Notes: generated from the letters alone by a model not told the origin. Counted from the stretch's first letter, positions 25,429 to 34,601 are shown. The stretch: 64,000 bases of DNA from Methylobacterium cerastii (GCF_022179125.1 NZ_BPQG01000053.1:52465-116464); one strand, 5' to 3'. Numbers and translations: made by a program.

Positions 25429-27096
25429 CTAGACATGCGCGGCCTCCGATCCGCCCATCAGCAGCCCCACCGCCTCGCGGGTGGTCTCGCCGACGGGCAC
25501 CGGGGCCGAGAGCGTTCCGGCATGCAGCACCGCGACCCGGCTCGCGATCTCGAACAGCTCGTCGAGGTCCTGGCTGATCACCAGGAGCGCGGCGCCGCGG
25601 GCGGCGAGGTCGATCAGCGCCTGGCGGATGCGGGCGGCGGCCGAGGCGTCGACGCCCCAGGTCGGCTGGTTGACCACCAGCACGCCGGGCTCCGCCTGGA
25701 TCTCCCGCCCGACGACGAACTTCTGCAGGTTGCCGCCCGAGAGCGTCCCGGCGGCGGGGTCGGGGCCAGCCTTGCGCACGTCGAAGGCGGCGATCACCGA
25801 GGCCGCCAGCGCGCGCGCCGCCCCGCGCCGGAGCAGGCCGAGGCGCGCGAGCGGCGCGGTGGCGTGGCGCGACAGCACCGCGTTCTCCGACAGGCTCATC
25901 TCGGGCGCCGCCGCGTGGCCGTTGCGTTCTTCCGGCACGAAGGCCGCGCCGCGGCGCCGCCTGGCGTTGATGCCGAGCCGCCCGACGGCGGCGCCGTCGA
26001 CGACCACGGTTTCGGGTCGTGCGGCGGTCGTCTCCCCGGAGAGGGCGGCGAAGAACTCCGCCTGCCCGTTGCCGGCGATGCCGGCGACGCCCAGGATCTC
26101 GCCGCCGCGGACCGACAGGCGGATGTCGCGCAACGCCGTCCCGTGCAGACCCGGCGCCGGCAGGGACAACCCGTCGAGGACGAGGCGCTCGGGGCCCGGC
26201 GCCGTGCCGGCGCGGCCGGTGACCGCGCCGACCTGCGCCCCGACCATCAGGGCGGCGAGCGAGCGGGCGCTCTCGCCTTGCGGGTCGCAGGCGCCGACGA
26301 CCTTCCCGTGGCGCAGGATGGTGGCGCGGGCGCAGAGCCGGCGCACCTCGTCGAGGCGGTGCGAGATGTAGAGCAGCGCCCGGCCCTCGTCGCGCAGCCG
26401 CTCCAGCACGGAGAACAGCAGCTCGGCCTCGCCCGGCGTCAGCACCGAGGTCGGTTCGTCGAGGATGACGAGGCGCGGGTCCTGCAGCAGGCAGCGCACG
26501 ATCTCGATGCGCTGGCGCTCGCCGGCCGAGAGCGACCAGACCGGCCGGCCGGGATCGAGATGCAACCCGTAGGTGGCGCCGAGCGCCGCGATCCGCTCGG
26601 CCAGCGCCTTGCCCGACAGGCCCTTGGGCATCACCAGCGCGATGTTCTCGGCCACCGTCAGGTTCTCGCACAGCGAGAAGTGCTGGAACACCATGCCGAT
26701 CCCGATGGCGCGGGCCGCCTCGGGGCTCGCCAGCCGCACGATGTCGCCCCGGTGGGTGACGACGCCCTCGGTCGGCTCCAGCAGCCCGTAGAGGATCTTC
26801 ATCAGGGTCGACTTGCCGGCGCCGTTCTCGCCGAGCAGCGCGTGGATCTCGCCGGCCCGGATCTCGAGGTCGACGCCGTCGTTGGCGGTGAAGTCGCCGA
26901 AGCGCTTGACGACGCCGTAGGCCCCGTAGAGCGGCGCGGTGCCGATGCCTGTGTTGGTGCTGGTGGTTGTGCCGGTGTTTGTGGTTGTGCCGCTGTTTAT
27001 GCTTGTGCTTGTGCCGATGCTGGTGGTCGTGCCGGTGTCGGTGCTCGTACCGATGCCGACGCCGGTCCCGGCGGCGTTCGACGGCACGCCCGCCAT
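25429..27096 (-). CDS. BMP-type ABC transporter, double ATPase subunit (set 2)
   Basis: 555 residues. An unusual N-terminal extension (about residues 8-55) is composed almost only of Thr, Ser, Gly, Ile and Asn. Then two ABC cassettes: Walker A GENGAGKST, signature SLSAGERQRIEIVR, Walker B LVILDEPTSVL; second half GIAGNGQAEFF, signature TLSGGNLQKFVVGRE. Its ATG overlaps the stop of the 8-oxoguanine deaminase gene (TGATG), so the two are coupled. Works with permeases at 22386 and 23638 and the binding protein at 21268. Confidence 0.85.
   Translation of the reverse strand: MAGVPSNAAGTGVGIGTSTDTGTTTSIGTSTSINSGTTTNTGTTTSTNTGIGTAPLYGAYGVVKRFGDFTANDGVDLEIRAGEIHALLGENGAGKSTLMKILYGLLEPTEGVVTHRGDIVRLASPEAARAIGIGMVFQHFSLCENLTVAENIALVMPKGLSGKALAERIAALGATYGLHLDPGRPVWSLSAGERQRIEIVRCLLQDPRLVILDEPTSVLTPGEAELLFSVLERLRDEGRALLYISHRLDEVRRLCARATILRHGKVVGACDPQGESARSLAALMVGAQVGAVTGRAGTAPGPERLVLDGLSLPAPGLHGTALRDIRLSVRGGEILGVAGIAGNGQAEFFAALSGETTAARPETVVVDGAAVGRLGINARRRRGAAFVPEERNGHAAAPEMSLSENAVLSRHATAPLARLGLLRRGAARALAASVIAAFDVRKAGPDPAAGTLSGGNLQKFVVGREIQAEPGVLVVNQPTWGVDASAAARIRQALIDLAARGAALLVISQDLDELFEIASRVAVLHAGTLSAPVPVGETTREAVGLLMGGSEAAHV
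26941..27070. repeat. Degenerate short tandem repeat coding a Thr/Ser/Gly-rich tail
   Basis: On the + strand, units resembling GTGCCGGTG, GTGCTGGTG and GTTGTGCCG alternate over about 130 bases. On the coding (-) strand they give runs such as GTTTNTGTTTSTNTG. Lower GC than the rest of the gene. It lies at the N-terminus of the set 2 ATPase, before the first cassette. Confidence 0.7.
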
Positions 27097-28460
27097 CAGG
27101 CGTCGCCGAGGAGGCTGAGGGCGAGCCGGCCGTGCTCCTCGCGGAGCTTCCTCGTGTCCATGCCGACGGGGTGGCCGTCGACCACCCGCCACGACCCCGC
27201 GACCATCACCCGGTCGGCGCGGTGCGCCCCGCAGAGGACCAGCGCGGCCAGGGGATCGTGCGCGCCGGAGAAGCGCAACTCGTCCAGGGTGAACAGCGCC
27301 AGGTCCGCCTCGCGGCCCGGCGCGATCCGGCCGATGTCGTCGCGCCCGAGGCAGCGGGCCGAGCCCTCGGTGGCCCAGCGCAGGGCGTCGAGATGCGTCA
27401 CCCGCTCGGCGCCATAGGTGAGGCGGTTGATCATCAGGGCGTGGCGCACGCCCTCCATCAGGTTGGAGCTGTCGTTCGAGGCCGAGCCGTCGACGCCGAG
27501 GCCCACCGGCGAGCCCGCCGCCTCCAGCTCGCAGGTGCGGCACTGGCCAGACGCCAGGGTCATGTTCGAGGTCGGGCAGTGGCACACGCCGACGCCGGCC
27601 TTGCCGAGACGCCGGACCTCGTCGTCGTTGAAGTGGATGCCGTGCGCGAGCCAGGCCCGCGGGCTCATCCAGCCGACCTCCTCGAGGTAGTCGACCGGGC
27701 GCTGGCCGAACATCTCGAGGCAGTAGGCGTCCTCGTCCAGCGTCTCGCCGAGATGGGTGTGGAGCTGGCAATCGTAGCGGTCGGCGAGGCCCGCGCTCTC
27801 GCGCATCAGCCGCTTGGTGACGTTGAAGGGCGAGCACGGCGCCAGCCCGATCCGCACCATCGCGCCGGGCTTGGGGTCGTGGAACAGGTTCAGCACCCGC
27901 TCGCTGTCGGCGAGGATGGTGTCGTCGTCCTGCGTCAGGCACTCGGGCGGCAGGCCGCCGTCCTTCACCGACAGGCTCATCGAGCCGCGGGTGACGAAGG
28001 CGCGGATGCCCAGGGCCTGCGCCTCGTCGACCTGCACGTCGACGGAATCCTCCAGGCCCTTCGGGTAGAGGTAGTGGTGGTCCCCCGCCGTGGTGCAGCC
28101 GGAGAGCAGGAGCTCGGTGTAGGCGAGCCGCGTGGCGAGGCGGAACGCGTCGGGGGTGATCTTGTCCCAGACCGTGTAGAGCGCCTTCAGCCACGGAAAC
28201 AGCGGCTTGTTGATCGCCAGCGGGTGGGCCCGCGTCAGCGTCTGGAAGAAATGGTGGTGGGTGTTGATCAACCCCGGGATCACCACATGCCGCGCCGCGT
28301 CGAAAGTCTCGTCCACCGGCGCGGCCGGCCTGGCGCCGGCCGCCACGCACTCGACGACGCGGGTGCCCTCGACCACGACGCCCCCGGCCGCCCCCTCCGC
28401 GAGGATCGCCAGCGGATCGCGGACCCACAGGCGCCGGAGCTTCGCGTCGGATCCCGTCAT
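27096..28460 (-). CDS. 8-oxoguanine deaminase (amidohydrolase superfamily)
   Basis: 454 residues. Deaminates 8-oxoguanine to urate plus ammonia. Zinc-site motifs: NTHHHFFQTLTR, the His-x-His/Glu pair in QLHTHLGET, LAHGIHF, and the catalytic Asp in LGVDGSASNDSSN. The whole layout (LWVRDPLAI start, WATEGSARCLGR, LCGAHRADRVMV end) is what I recall for 8-oxoguanine deaminases rather than cytosine or guanine deaminases. Start at 28460 because GGGAGA stands 6 bases before it; an ATG four codons earlier has a weaker site. Coupled to the set 2 ATPase and followed by urate-degrading genes. Confidence 0.82.
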   Translation of the reverse strand: MTGSDAKLRRLWVRDPLAILAEGAAGGVVVEGTRVVECVAAGARPAAPVDETFDAARHVVIPGLINTHHHFFQTLTRAHPLAINKPLFPWLKALYTVWDKITPDAFRLATRLAYTELLLSGCTTAGDHHYLYPKGLEDSVDVQVDEAQALGIRAFVTRGSMSLSVKDGGLPPECLTQDDDTILADSERVLNLFHDPKPGAMVRIGLAPCSPFNVTKRLMRESAGLADRYDCQLHTHLGETLDEDAYCLEMFGQRPVDYLEEVGWMSPRAWLAHGIHFNDDEVRRLGKAGVGVCHCPTSNMTLASGQCRTCELEAAGSPVGLGVDGSASNDSSNLMEGVRHALMINRLTYGAERVTHLDALRWATEGSARCLGRDDIGRIAPGREADLALFTLDELRFSGAHDPLAALVLCGAHRADRVMVAGSWRVVDGHPVGMDTRKLREEHGRLALSLLGDA

Positions 28461-28508
28461 GCCGTCTCCCATTCCGTTGCGGTCGCTCGACCGACGATCC
28501 AGCCGCGA

Positions 28509-29507
28509 TCAGAAGATGTGGAATGCGACGCCGGCGAGGAAGCTCTTCTCTTCCGTTCCCTTGAACGTCGCCGTCTCGACGTTGCCGAACTTGTTCAGCC
28601 AGTACTGGAAGCCGATGAAGGCATCGACCTTGTTGGGCTGGTCGTAGATGAGCTTGCCAACGTCGAGCACCAGGTTGGTGCGCGAGAGGAATTCGAGGCC
28701 GCGCTTCGGGTTGAAGGCGAAGTCGGCGGTGTTCTGAACGCCGCGGCCCTTGGGCAGAACGATGTTGTTGAAGCCGGTGAGGCTCAACGGCAGGTTGGTG
28801 AAGCCGAGGGGGAAATTGTAGACCAGCTCGAATTCCGGCACGACGTCGAAGCTCTGGTCGCGGTCGGGCTGCAGGTTGAAGCCGTTGCGGTTCCACTCCT
28901 TGTAGGCATGGACCGACAGGTTGAGGAAGCCGGCCGGCACGTCGAACGAGAAGTTGAGGCCGCCGACCACGTCGCGCTTCTTCGAGCCGAACGCGTCGTT
29001 CTGCGAGTTGGCGTCGAACCCGAAGGCGAGGGACACGTCCTTCACGATGCCGGGCAGCGTGAACGCCTTGGAGTTCGTGATCGCGTTGAGGCTCAGCGTG
29101 CCGCGATACAGGCCGTAGGCTTCGGTGTTGCCGTAGTCGGCGAAGAACGGCGCGCCGACGCTGCCGGGCGGGTTCGTGGTGCCGGCCGGGAACTGCGAGC
29201 CCGACTTCAGGATGTCGAGCGAGAAGAAGTTCGTGCCGTAGGCCCAGGCGTCGGCATGCGAGATGTTGTAGATCTGCTTGGGCGCCTCGCGGCTGCGGAA
29301 GCTCCCGTCGGCCTTCTGGATCTGCACGCCCGGCGACACGGTCGGGAACTGGTAGCGATAGCTGAACTGCGTGTCGGCGAAGAGGAAGAACGGCGCCTCC
29401 TTGGCGGGTGCCTCCACCGCGGCCTTCTTCGCGTCGAGGTCGGCCGCCGCGCCGGCCTGGACAAATCCGAGCGACAGGGCCGCTGCAACGAGGGTTCGAG
29501 CGATCAT
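28509..29507 (-). CDS. Tsx-like nucleoside-specific outer membrane channel
   Basis: 332 residues from the ATG at 29507. Signal peptide [20 protein letters not shown], then a beta-barrel-type sequence with alternating hydrophobic residues, aromatic girdles and a terminal Phe (VAFHIF), as required by the BAM complex. The layout ([14 protein letters not shown] opening, [12 protein letters not shown] near the end) resembles Tsx family channels, which admit nucleosides. First gene of the 8-oxoguanine deaminase/transporter set 2 transcript and directly behind a sigma-54-like promoter. Confidence 0.7.
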   Translation of the reverse strand: MIARTLVAAALSLGFVQAGAAADLDAKKAAVEAPAKEAPFFLFADTQFSYRYQFPTVSPGVQIQKADGSFRSREAPKQIYNISHADAWAYGTNFFSLDILKSGSQFPAGTTNPPGSVGAPFFADYGNTEAYGLYRGTLSLNAITNSKAFTLPGIVKDVSLAFGFDANSQNDAFGSKKRDVVGGLNFSFDVPAGFLNLSVHAYKEWNRNGFNLQPDRDQSFDVVPEFELVYNFPLGFTNLPLSLTGFNNIVLPKGRGVQNTADFAFNPKRGLEFLSRTNLVLDVGKLIYDQPNKVDAFIGFQYWLNKFGNVETATFKGTEEKSFLAGVAFHIF

Positions 29508-29544
29508 GGCTGCCGTCTCCGTGCCGAAAATCCGTCGAGCAGGC

Positions 29545-29560
29545 AGCAACCGATATGCCA
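29545..29560 (-). promoter_or_regulatory. Sigma-54-like promoter before Tsx/8-oxoguanine operon
   Basis: On the - strand TGGCATATCGGTTGCT: TGGCA at -24 and TTGCT at -12, canonical spacing. Transcription would start roughly 25 bases before the Tsx ATG. Among the best matches in the window. The remainder of the 362-base gap 29508-29869 shows no gene. Confidence 0.7.
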
Positions 29561-29869
29561 GCGCGTGCCAACCGGGGCAGACGCGCCGGCCGAGTCATAA
29601 TTCGGCAACAGATTCGCCGGCCTACCTGTGGCGCCCGCTCTCGCGGGTGTCGTGACGGCTTGGCCGGGAGCCAAGGCGGGACGGCCGCGACCGCGGCCCC
29701 GACGGGACCGCGCCCGCCACGTTCCGTGGTCGTCGCCCATCGCGGCGGCAGCGCCCGCACACTATTGAAGCAGCGCCGGACAATCTTTGTGGATGCGTTT
29801 CCCGCCGTCGGACGACATCGTCGGGGTCGCGCGCCGCCGAGTCGGCCGCACGACGGGAGACCCTTCGCC

Positions 29870-30544
29870 ATGGTGACCGTGGACGCCGAGCCGGCACCGC
29901 TGGCGATCGACCTTGCGACGACGGCGCTGGTCATCATCGACATGCAGCGCGACTTCCTGGAGCCCGGCGGGTTCGGCGAAAGCCTCGGCAACGACGTCTC
30001 GCTGCTGGCCGTCGCCGTGCCGCCGGCACAGGCGCTGCTCGCGGCGGCACGGCAGGCCGGACTCCTCGTGGTCCACACCCGCGAGGGGCACCGTCCCGAC
30101 CTGTCGGACGCGCCAGCTGCCAAGATCGAGCGCGGCGCGCCCTCGGCCCGCATCGGCGCGCCCGGGCCGATGGGCCGCATCCTGATCCGTGGCGAACCCG
30201 GACACGACATCGTCGCCGCCCTCGCTCCCCTGCCGGGCGAGCCCGTGATCGACAAGCCGGGCAAGGGCGCGTTCTACGCCACCGACCTCGCGGAGATCCT
30301 GACTGCGCGCGCCATCGCCACGCTGATCGTCTGCGGCGTCACCACCGAGGTCTGCGTCCACACCACGGTGCGCGAGGCCAACGACCGCGGCTACCGCTGC
30401 CTTGTGGTGTCGGATGCCTGCGGCTCGTATATTCCGGCCTTCCACGCGGCAGGCCTCGCGATGATCGTGGCGCAGGGCGGCATCTTCGGATGGGTCTCGG
30501 ATTCGGGCCGCGTCGTCGCCGCGCTGGCCGCGGGCGCCCCCTGA
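29870..30544 (+). CDS. Isochorismatase-family amidohydrolase, biuret hydrolase-like paralogue
   Basis: 224 residues. Triad Asp in VIIDMQRDF, Lys in DKPGKGAF, Cys in TTEVCVHT. It shares [21 protein letters not shown] and the overall plan with the enzyme at 10433-11164, but lacks its N-terminal 25 residues and differs around the substrate loop. RBS GGGAGA. Divergent from the Tsx operon. Substrate could be biuret, ureidoacrylate or another carbamoyl compound. Confidence 0.78.
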   Translation: MVTVDAEPAPLAIDLATTALVIIDMQRDFLEPGGFGESLGNDVSLLAVAVPPAQALLAAARQAGLLVVHTREGHRPDLSDAPAAKIERGAPSARIGAPGPMGRILIRGEPGHDIVAALAPLPGEPVIDKPGKGAFYATDLAEILTARAIATLIVCGVTTEVCVHTTVREANDRGYRCLVVSDACGSYIPAFHAAGLAMIVAQGGIFGWVSDSGRVVAALAAGAP

Positions 30545-30622
30545 ACGATCGGCATCGACCCCCGGCCAAGCTTGGCCCGGTTATTGCCCCGCCGGCGCGA
30601 TCGGCAATCAGGAGTTCGTCGC

Positions 30623-30856
30623 ATGCGTACAGTCTTGGCAAGCAGCTTGGTTCTCGCACTGCTGACGACGGCAGGTCTCGCCCAATCCTACACCGCGCCT
30701 GCGCCGACGGACGTGCCGTCGAGCGGCACGAAGAGCCTGAACAAGGCGGACCGCAAGATCGCCTGCACCCAGGAAGCCGACCGCCGGAACCTGCGCGGCC
30801 TGCGCCGGCAGCAATATCGCGCCGCCTGCCGCAACCGCCCGATCCCGCGGGGCTGA
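30623..30856 (+). CDS. Small exported basic protein
   Basis: 77 residues. Signal peptide RTVLASSLVLALLTTAGLAQ; mature part SYTAPAPTDVPSSGTKSL followed by a Lys/Arg-rich region with two cysteines (KIACTQEADRRN, RAACRNRP) that could form one disulfide. Good RBS CAGGAG. Distantly like the AQS-APAG proteins at the start of the mature part. Function unknown. Confidence 0.6.
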   Translation: MRTVLASSLVLALLTTAGLAQSYTAPAPTDVPSSGTKSLNKADRKIACTQEADRRNLRGLRRQQYRAACRNRPIPRG

Positions 30857-30938
30857 GCAGCCACGCCTTGCCGAAGCGGCGGCCGGGTTTTATCCGCGGC
30901 GGGCCGCGACCCCGGTCACGCCCGCAGCGAGTGGCCCC

Positions 30939-31604
30939 GTGGACGCCCCGACCCGCTACGCGCTCTACGTGACGCCCGAACCCGGCTCAGCGCTGGCCGC
31001 CTTCGGCGACGCGATCCTGGGCGACACGCCCCCGCCGGACTGGGATCCGGCCGACCGCGCAGCGCTCGCCGCCGTCACCGCGGCGCCGCGGGTCTACGGC
31101 TTCCACGCGACGCTGAAGGCCCCGATGCGCCTCGCCCCCGGCCGAAGCGAGGACGACCTGGTCGCGGCCTGCACCGACCTGGTGCAGGCCCGTTCTCTCC
31201 TGCCGATCGGGCCGCTCGCGGTCGTCCTGCTGGGGGACTTCGTCGCCCTGGTGCCCACCGCGCCGCCGCCGGAACTTGGCCTGTTCGCAGCCGAATGCGT
31301 CGCCGCCCTCGACCCGTTCCGGGCGCCTCTGACCCCGACCGAGCGGGCGCGGCGCCGCCCCAAGGACCTCGACCCGCGCCGCCGTGCGCTCTTCGATCGC
31401 TGGGGCTATGCGCACGTCTTCGAGGCGTTCCGTTTCCACATGACCCTGACCGGCCGCCTCGCGGACGACGCCCGCGAGGCCTGGCGCGCCCGCTTGGCGG
31501 CAAGCTGCCCGCCGCTCTCCCTGACGATCGACGCGATCACGCTGCTGCGCCAGCACGGCGCGGCGCCGTTCCGCATCGTGCGGCGGTTTCCGTTCGAACT
31601 GTAG
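30939..31604 (+). CDS. DUF1045 2H-type phosphoesterase, phosphonate-linked
   Basis: 221 residues from a GTG. Two HxT motifs, YGFHATLKAP (near residue 50) and FRFHMTLTG (near residue 170), mark a 2H phosphoesterase fold. DUF1045 proteins are usually encoded with carbon-phosphorus lyase genes; phnM and phnN lie 1.9 kb downstream on the same strand, with an antisense dehydrogenase between. Probable role in handling cyclic ribose phosphates of phosphonate breakdown, inferred from fold and context. Confidence 0.8.
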   Translation: MDAPTRYALYVTPEPGSALAAFGDAILGDTPPPDWDPADRAALAAVTAAPRVYGFHATLKAPMRLAPGRSEDDLVAACTDLVQARSLLPIGPLAVVLLGDFVALVPTAPPPELGLFAAECVAALDPFRAPLTPTERARRRPKDLDPRRRALFDRWGYAHVFEAFRFHMTLTGRLADDAREAWRARLAASCPPLSLTIDAITLLRQHGAAPFRIVRRFPFEL

Positions 31605-31808
31605 ACGGGCGCCGAGACACGGCCACGCGCCTACGGACGCGTGAGGCAGGTCTCCCGGCGCGTCGCTTGCGGCGGGCGGGACGCATGCTCATCGTCGAGG
31701 ATCTGATGCACCGCTACGGATTGCGGCTTCCGGCGAACCGCTTCGCGATGCCGTCGAACGTCGGCTCCCGCTGATCGGCAGGAAGGTGCGGAGCGGCCCG
31801 GTACGTTC

Positions 31809-31836
31809 TTCCCTCCCCCCTCTGCGCGGGAGGGAA
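31809..31836 (-). terminator. Hairpin downstream of D-amino-acid dehydrogenase
   Basis: TTCCCTCCC facing GGGAGGGAA (9 bp) around CCCTCTGCGC, 25 bases past the stop of the - strand dehydrogenase gene. Another C-run/G-run hairpin. Confidence 0.55.
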
Positions 31837-31860
31837 ACGCGTGTGCGGTGTACCGCCGCC

Positions 31861-33135
31861 TTACAGGAAGCGCCGGGGATCGAACGGCGCCAGCGGGATC
31901 TCCGGGGCCTCTCCGCCGACGAGCTGCGCGACGAGGCGCCCGGTGCGTGCCGAGCCGACGAGGCCGACATGCCCGTGGCCGAAGGCGTAGACCACGTCCG
32001 CGGTCCGCCGGGCGCGGCCGATACAGGGCCGCCCGTCCGGCATGCTCGGGCGATGGCCGAGCCACATCCGGATGCGCTTGGCCGGCACGGTCTCGGGCAG
32101 GTCCGGGAACATGCTGGTCAGGTGGTCGCGCAGGATCTCGGCGCGCTTCCAGTTCGGTGCCGCGTCGAGCCCGGCGAACTCGACCTGCCCCGCCGCGCGT
32201 AGGCCGCCCGCCATGGCGTTGACCACCATCTTGGCGTCCGAGGCCATCACCGGGGTGCGCGGCCCGGCCTCGGCGTCGGCGATCATCACGTGGTAGCCGC
32301 GCTCGCTCTCCAGCGGCAGCCGGTCGCCGAGGGATGCGGTTAGCGCGCCCGACCGGGCGCCAGCGGCGACCACCGCCCGGTCGCACGGGATCGCGCCGGC
32401 TTCGGTCTCAACGGCCACGAGCCGGCCCTCGTCGAGGCGGAACCCAGTGGCGCGGGTGCGGGCGTGGGTGGCGCCGCGGGCACGCGCGAGGTCGGCAAGC
32501 CCCGCGACGTAGCTGCCCGGATCGCGGCAATGGCCCGCCTCCTCGACCATGACTCCGAAGGTGTAGCGGCGGTGCAGGGTCGGCTCGCGCTGGCGCAGCT
32601 CGTCGGCCGAAAGCTCGAGCCACCGCACGCCGACCGCATGGCGGATCGCCCAGGCGGCCGCGTCGGCCGCAAAGGCGGCGCGGTCGGGGTAGACGTGGAG
32701 CAGGCCGCGCCGCTCGATCAGGTGGCCGAGGCCGGCCTCCTCGGCGAGGCCGGCATGGAGGCGCGGCGCGTCCACGAGCAGAGTGCGCAACGCCCGCGCC
32801 GTGTCCGCGATCTGGCGTCCGCTCCGCGCCGCCCAGATGTAGCGCACCAGCCAGGGCAGCACCCGCGGCAGGTAGCGCCAGCGGATCGCCAGCGGTCCGA
32901 GCGGGTCGGCGAGGTAGGACGGGACGCGCTTCCAGATGCCAGGCTCCGCCGGCGGGATCACCGAGTGCGACGAGAGCCAGCCGGCGTTGCCGTAGCTCGA
33001 CGCCTGCTCCCCGCCGGGCTCGCCCGGATCGACCACCGTGACCCGGTGGCCGGCGCGCAGGCATTCGAGCGCGCTCACGCTCCCGACCGCGCCGGCACCG
33101 ATGATCACCACGTGGCGGGCCGAGGGTGCCGTCAT
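31861..33135 (-). CDS. FAD-dependent D-amino-acid dehydrogenase-like oxidoreductase
   Basis: 424 residues. N-terminal FAD-binding motif VVIIGAGAVGSVSALECLRAGHRVTVVD; DAO-fold landmarks ASSYGNAGWLSSHSVIPPA, LPLESERGYHV, RMWLGHRPSMPDGRPCIG and FGHGHVGLVGSARTG match DadA-type dehydrogenases that oxidatively deaminate D-amino acids at the membrane. Start ATG at 33135 with AGGAG ten bases before it. Lies antisense between the DUF1045 gene and phnM and is not obviously part of phosphonate use. Confidence 0.85.
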   Translation of the reverse strand: MTAPSARHVVIIGAGAVGSVSALECLRAGHRVTVVDPGEPGGEQASSYGNAGWLSSHSVIPPAEPGIWKRVPSYLADPLGPLAIRWRYLPRVLPWLVRYIWAARSGRQIADTARALRTLLVDAPRLHAGLAEEAGLGHLIERRGLLHVYPDRAAFAADAAAWAIRHAVGVRWLELSADELRQREPTLHRRYTFGVMVEEAGHCRDPGSYVAGLADLARARGATHARTRATGFRLDEGRLVAVETEAGAIPCDRAVVAAGARSGALTASLGDRLPLESERGYHVMIADAEAGPRTPVMASDAKMVVNAMAGGLRAAGQVEFAGLDAAPNWKRAEILRDHLTSMFPDLPETVPAKRIRMWLGHRPSMPDGRPCIGRARRTADVVYAFGHGHVGLVGSARTGRLVAQLVGGEAPEIPLAPFDPRRFL

Positions 33136-33458
33136 CCGTCCGGTCTCCTGTCTCAGGCGCTCGCAGCCCGCGCCGAGGGTCCGTAGCGAGCGCGGGGCGC
33201 CGCAGGCAATGCCGCCGGGCGACGGGATTCGTTCCCGGGACACGAAGACCGACGTCTATGCCATGTTCGAGCGAACGCTCGACAACGGCCACCCCCCCGA
33301 CGATCAGGCGACGCCGCTCGCGGAGGGCTAGGTCCTGTTCTACCAAGTGCTGATCCCGGAGACATGCACAAGGCGGCGGCGACGCGGATCGTGGACGTAG
33401 CGGGTTTTCGCGCGGCGGTGAAATAAACAGGCGCGATATCAGCGGAGACGGCGGAGCG
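33136..33458. other. Intergenic, possible gene remnant
   Basis: 323 bases between divergent dadA-like and phnM genes, so both promoters lie here. A short protein-like stretch (TDVYAMFERTLDNGHPPDD, about 33250-33306) is followed by a stop and more coding-like sequence; it may be a decayed gene but I cannot name it. No clear promoter. Confidence 0.35.
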
Positions 33459-34601
33459 ATGGCGGACCGAGTCGAAATCCTCGAAAACGCGCATCTTGTC
33501 CTGCCCGATCGGGTGGTCGCCGGCTGGCTCGCGATGGCCGGCGGACGCATCGCCGAGTTCGGCGAGGGCCGGGCACCCGGGCGCGGCGTCGATCTCTCCG
33601 GCGACCACCTCGTCCCCGGCCTGGTCGAGTTGCACACCGATCACCTGGAAAGCCACTACGCGCCGCGCCCCCGCGTGCGCTGGCACCAGCTGGGCGCCGT
33701 GCTCGCCTACGATGCGCAGATCGCGGCGTCCGGCATCACCACCGTGTTCGATTCGCTGCGCGCCGGCACCGACCCGGACGGCGGCGGCCTCGGCTCCGAG
33801 TTCGACACCCTGGCGCAGGCCATCGCCGACGCCCGCGCCGCCGGCCTGTTCCGGGCCGAGCACCTGACGCCCCTACGCTGCGAGATTCCTTCCGCCGATG
33901 TGATCGACACCGTGCGCGATTTCGTCGCCCGCCACCCCGTCGGCCTGATCTCGCTGATGGACCACACGCCGGGCCAGCGGCAGTTCCGCGACATGGCGAA
34001 GTACGACCAGTATGCCGGACGCGGCGGCCGGCCGATCGAGGCGATCCGGGCCGGCACCGCGGGCAAGATCCGCGACGGCGCCGCCCGGAACGCCCGGAAC
34101 CGCCCGATCCTTCTGGCGCTGGCGCGCGCGCACGGCATTCCGCTGGCGAGCCACGACGACACGACGCTCGCCGACGTGGCGATGTCGAAGGCCGAGTCGG
34201 TGGCGCTCGCCGAGTTCCCGACCACCCGCGCGGCGGCCGAGGCCTCGCACGCGGCCGGCATCACTGTGATGATGGGGGCGCCCAACCTGATCCGCGGCGG
34301 CTCCCATTCCGGCAACGTGGCGGCGCAGGAACTGGCCGAGGCCGGCCTACTCGGCATCCTGTCCTCCGACTACGTGCCGGCGAGCCTGCTGATGGCGGCG
34401 TTCCAGCTGCCCGGGCGCGTGCCCGGCATCGACCTGGCCGCCGCCATCGCCACGGTGACGGCCAACCCGGCCCGCGCCACCGGCCTCGACGACCGCGGCC
34501 GGATCGCCCCGGGCCTGCGCGCCGACCTCGTCCGCATGCGGATGGCGCAAGGGGTGCCCGTCGTCCGCGAGGTCTGGCGCGCCGGCACACGGGTTATGTG
34601 A
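33459..34601 (+). CDS. phnM: Alpha-D-ribose 1-methylphosphonate 5-triphosphate diphosphatase
   Basis: 380 residues, amidohydrolase-like. Removes pyrophosphate from ribose-1-alkylphosphonate-5-triphosphate before carbon-phosphorus lyase acts. Motifs VPGLVELHTDHLESHYAPRP, GITTVFDSL, LMDHTPGQRQ and ASHDDTT are those of PhnM. The stop overlaps the phnN start by one base (TGATG), so they are coupled. The carbon-phosphorus lyase core (phnG-L) is not in the window. Confidence 0.92.
   Translation: MADRVEILENAHLVLPDRVVAGWLAMAGGRIAEFGEGRAPGRGVDLSGDHLVPGLVELHTDHLESHYAPRPRVRWHQLGAVLAYDAQIAASGITTVFDSLRAGTDPDGGGLGSEFDTLAQAIADARAAGLFRAEHLTPLRCEIPSADVIDTVRDFVARHPVGLISLMDHTPGQRQFRDMAKYDQYAGRGGRPIEAIRAGTAGKIRDGAARNARNRPILLALARAHGIPLASHDDTTLADVAMSKAESVALAEFPTTRAAAEASHAAGITVMMGAPNLIRGGSHSGNVAAQELAEAGLLGILSSDYVPASLLMAAFQLPGRVPGIDLAAAIATVTANPARATGLDDRGRIAPGLRADLVRMRMAQGVPVVREVWRAGTRVM

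Noticed and set aside
27097-30264. Continuation of the set 2 ATPase frame upstream over 3 kb
   Set aside because: It overlaps the deaminase and Tsx genes, has no protein character, and a coupled ATG at 27096 explains the true start.
31685-31774. 30-codon frame beginning LIVEDLMHRYGLRL
   Set aside because: Short, no ribosome-binding site and no recognised family; could be a remnant but cannot be supported.
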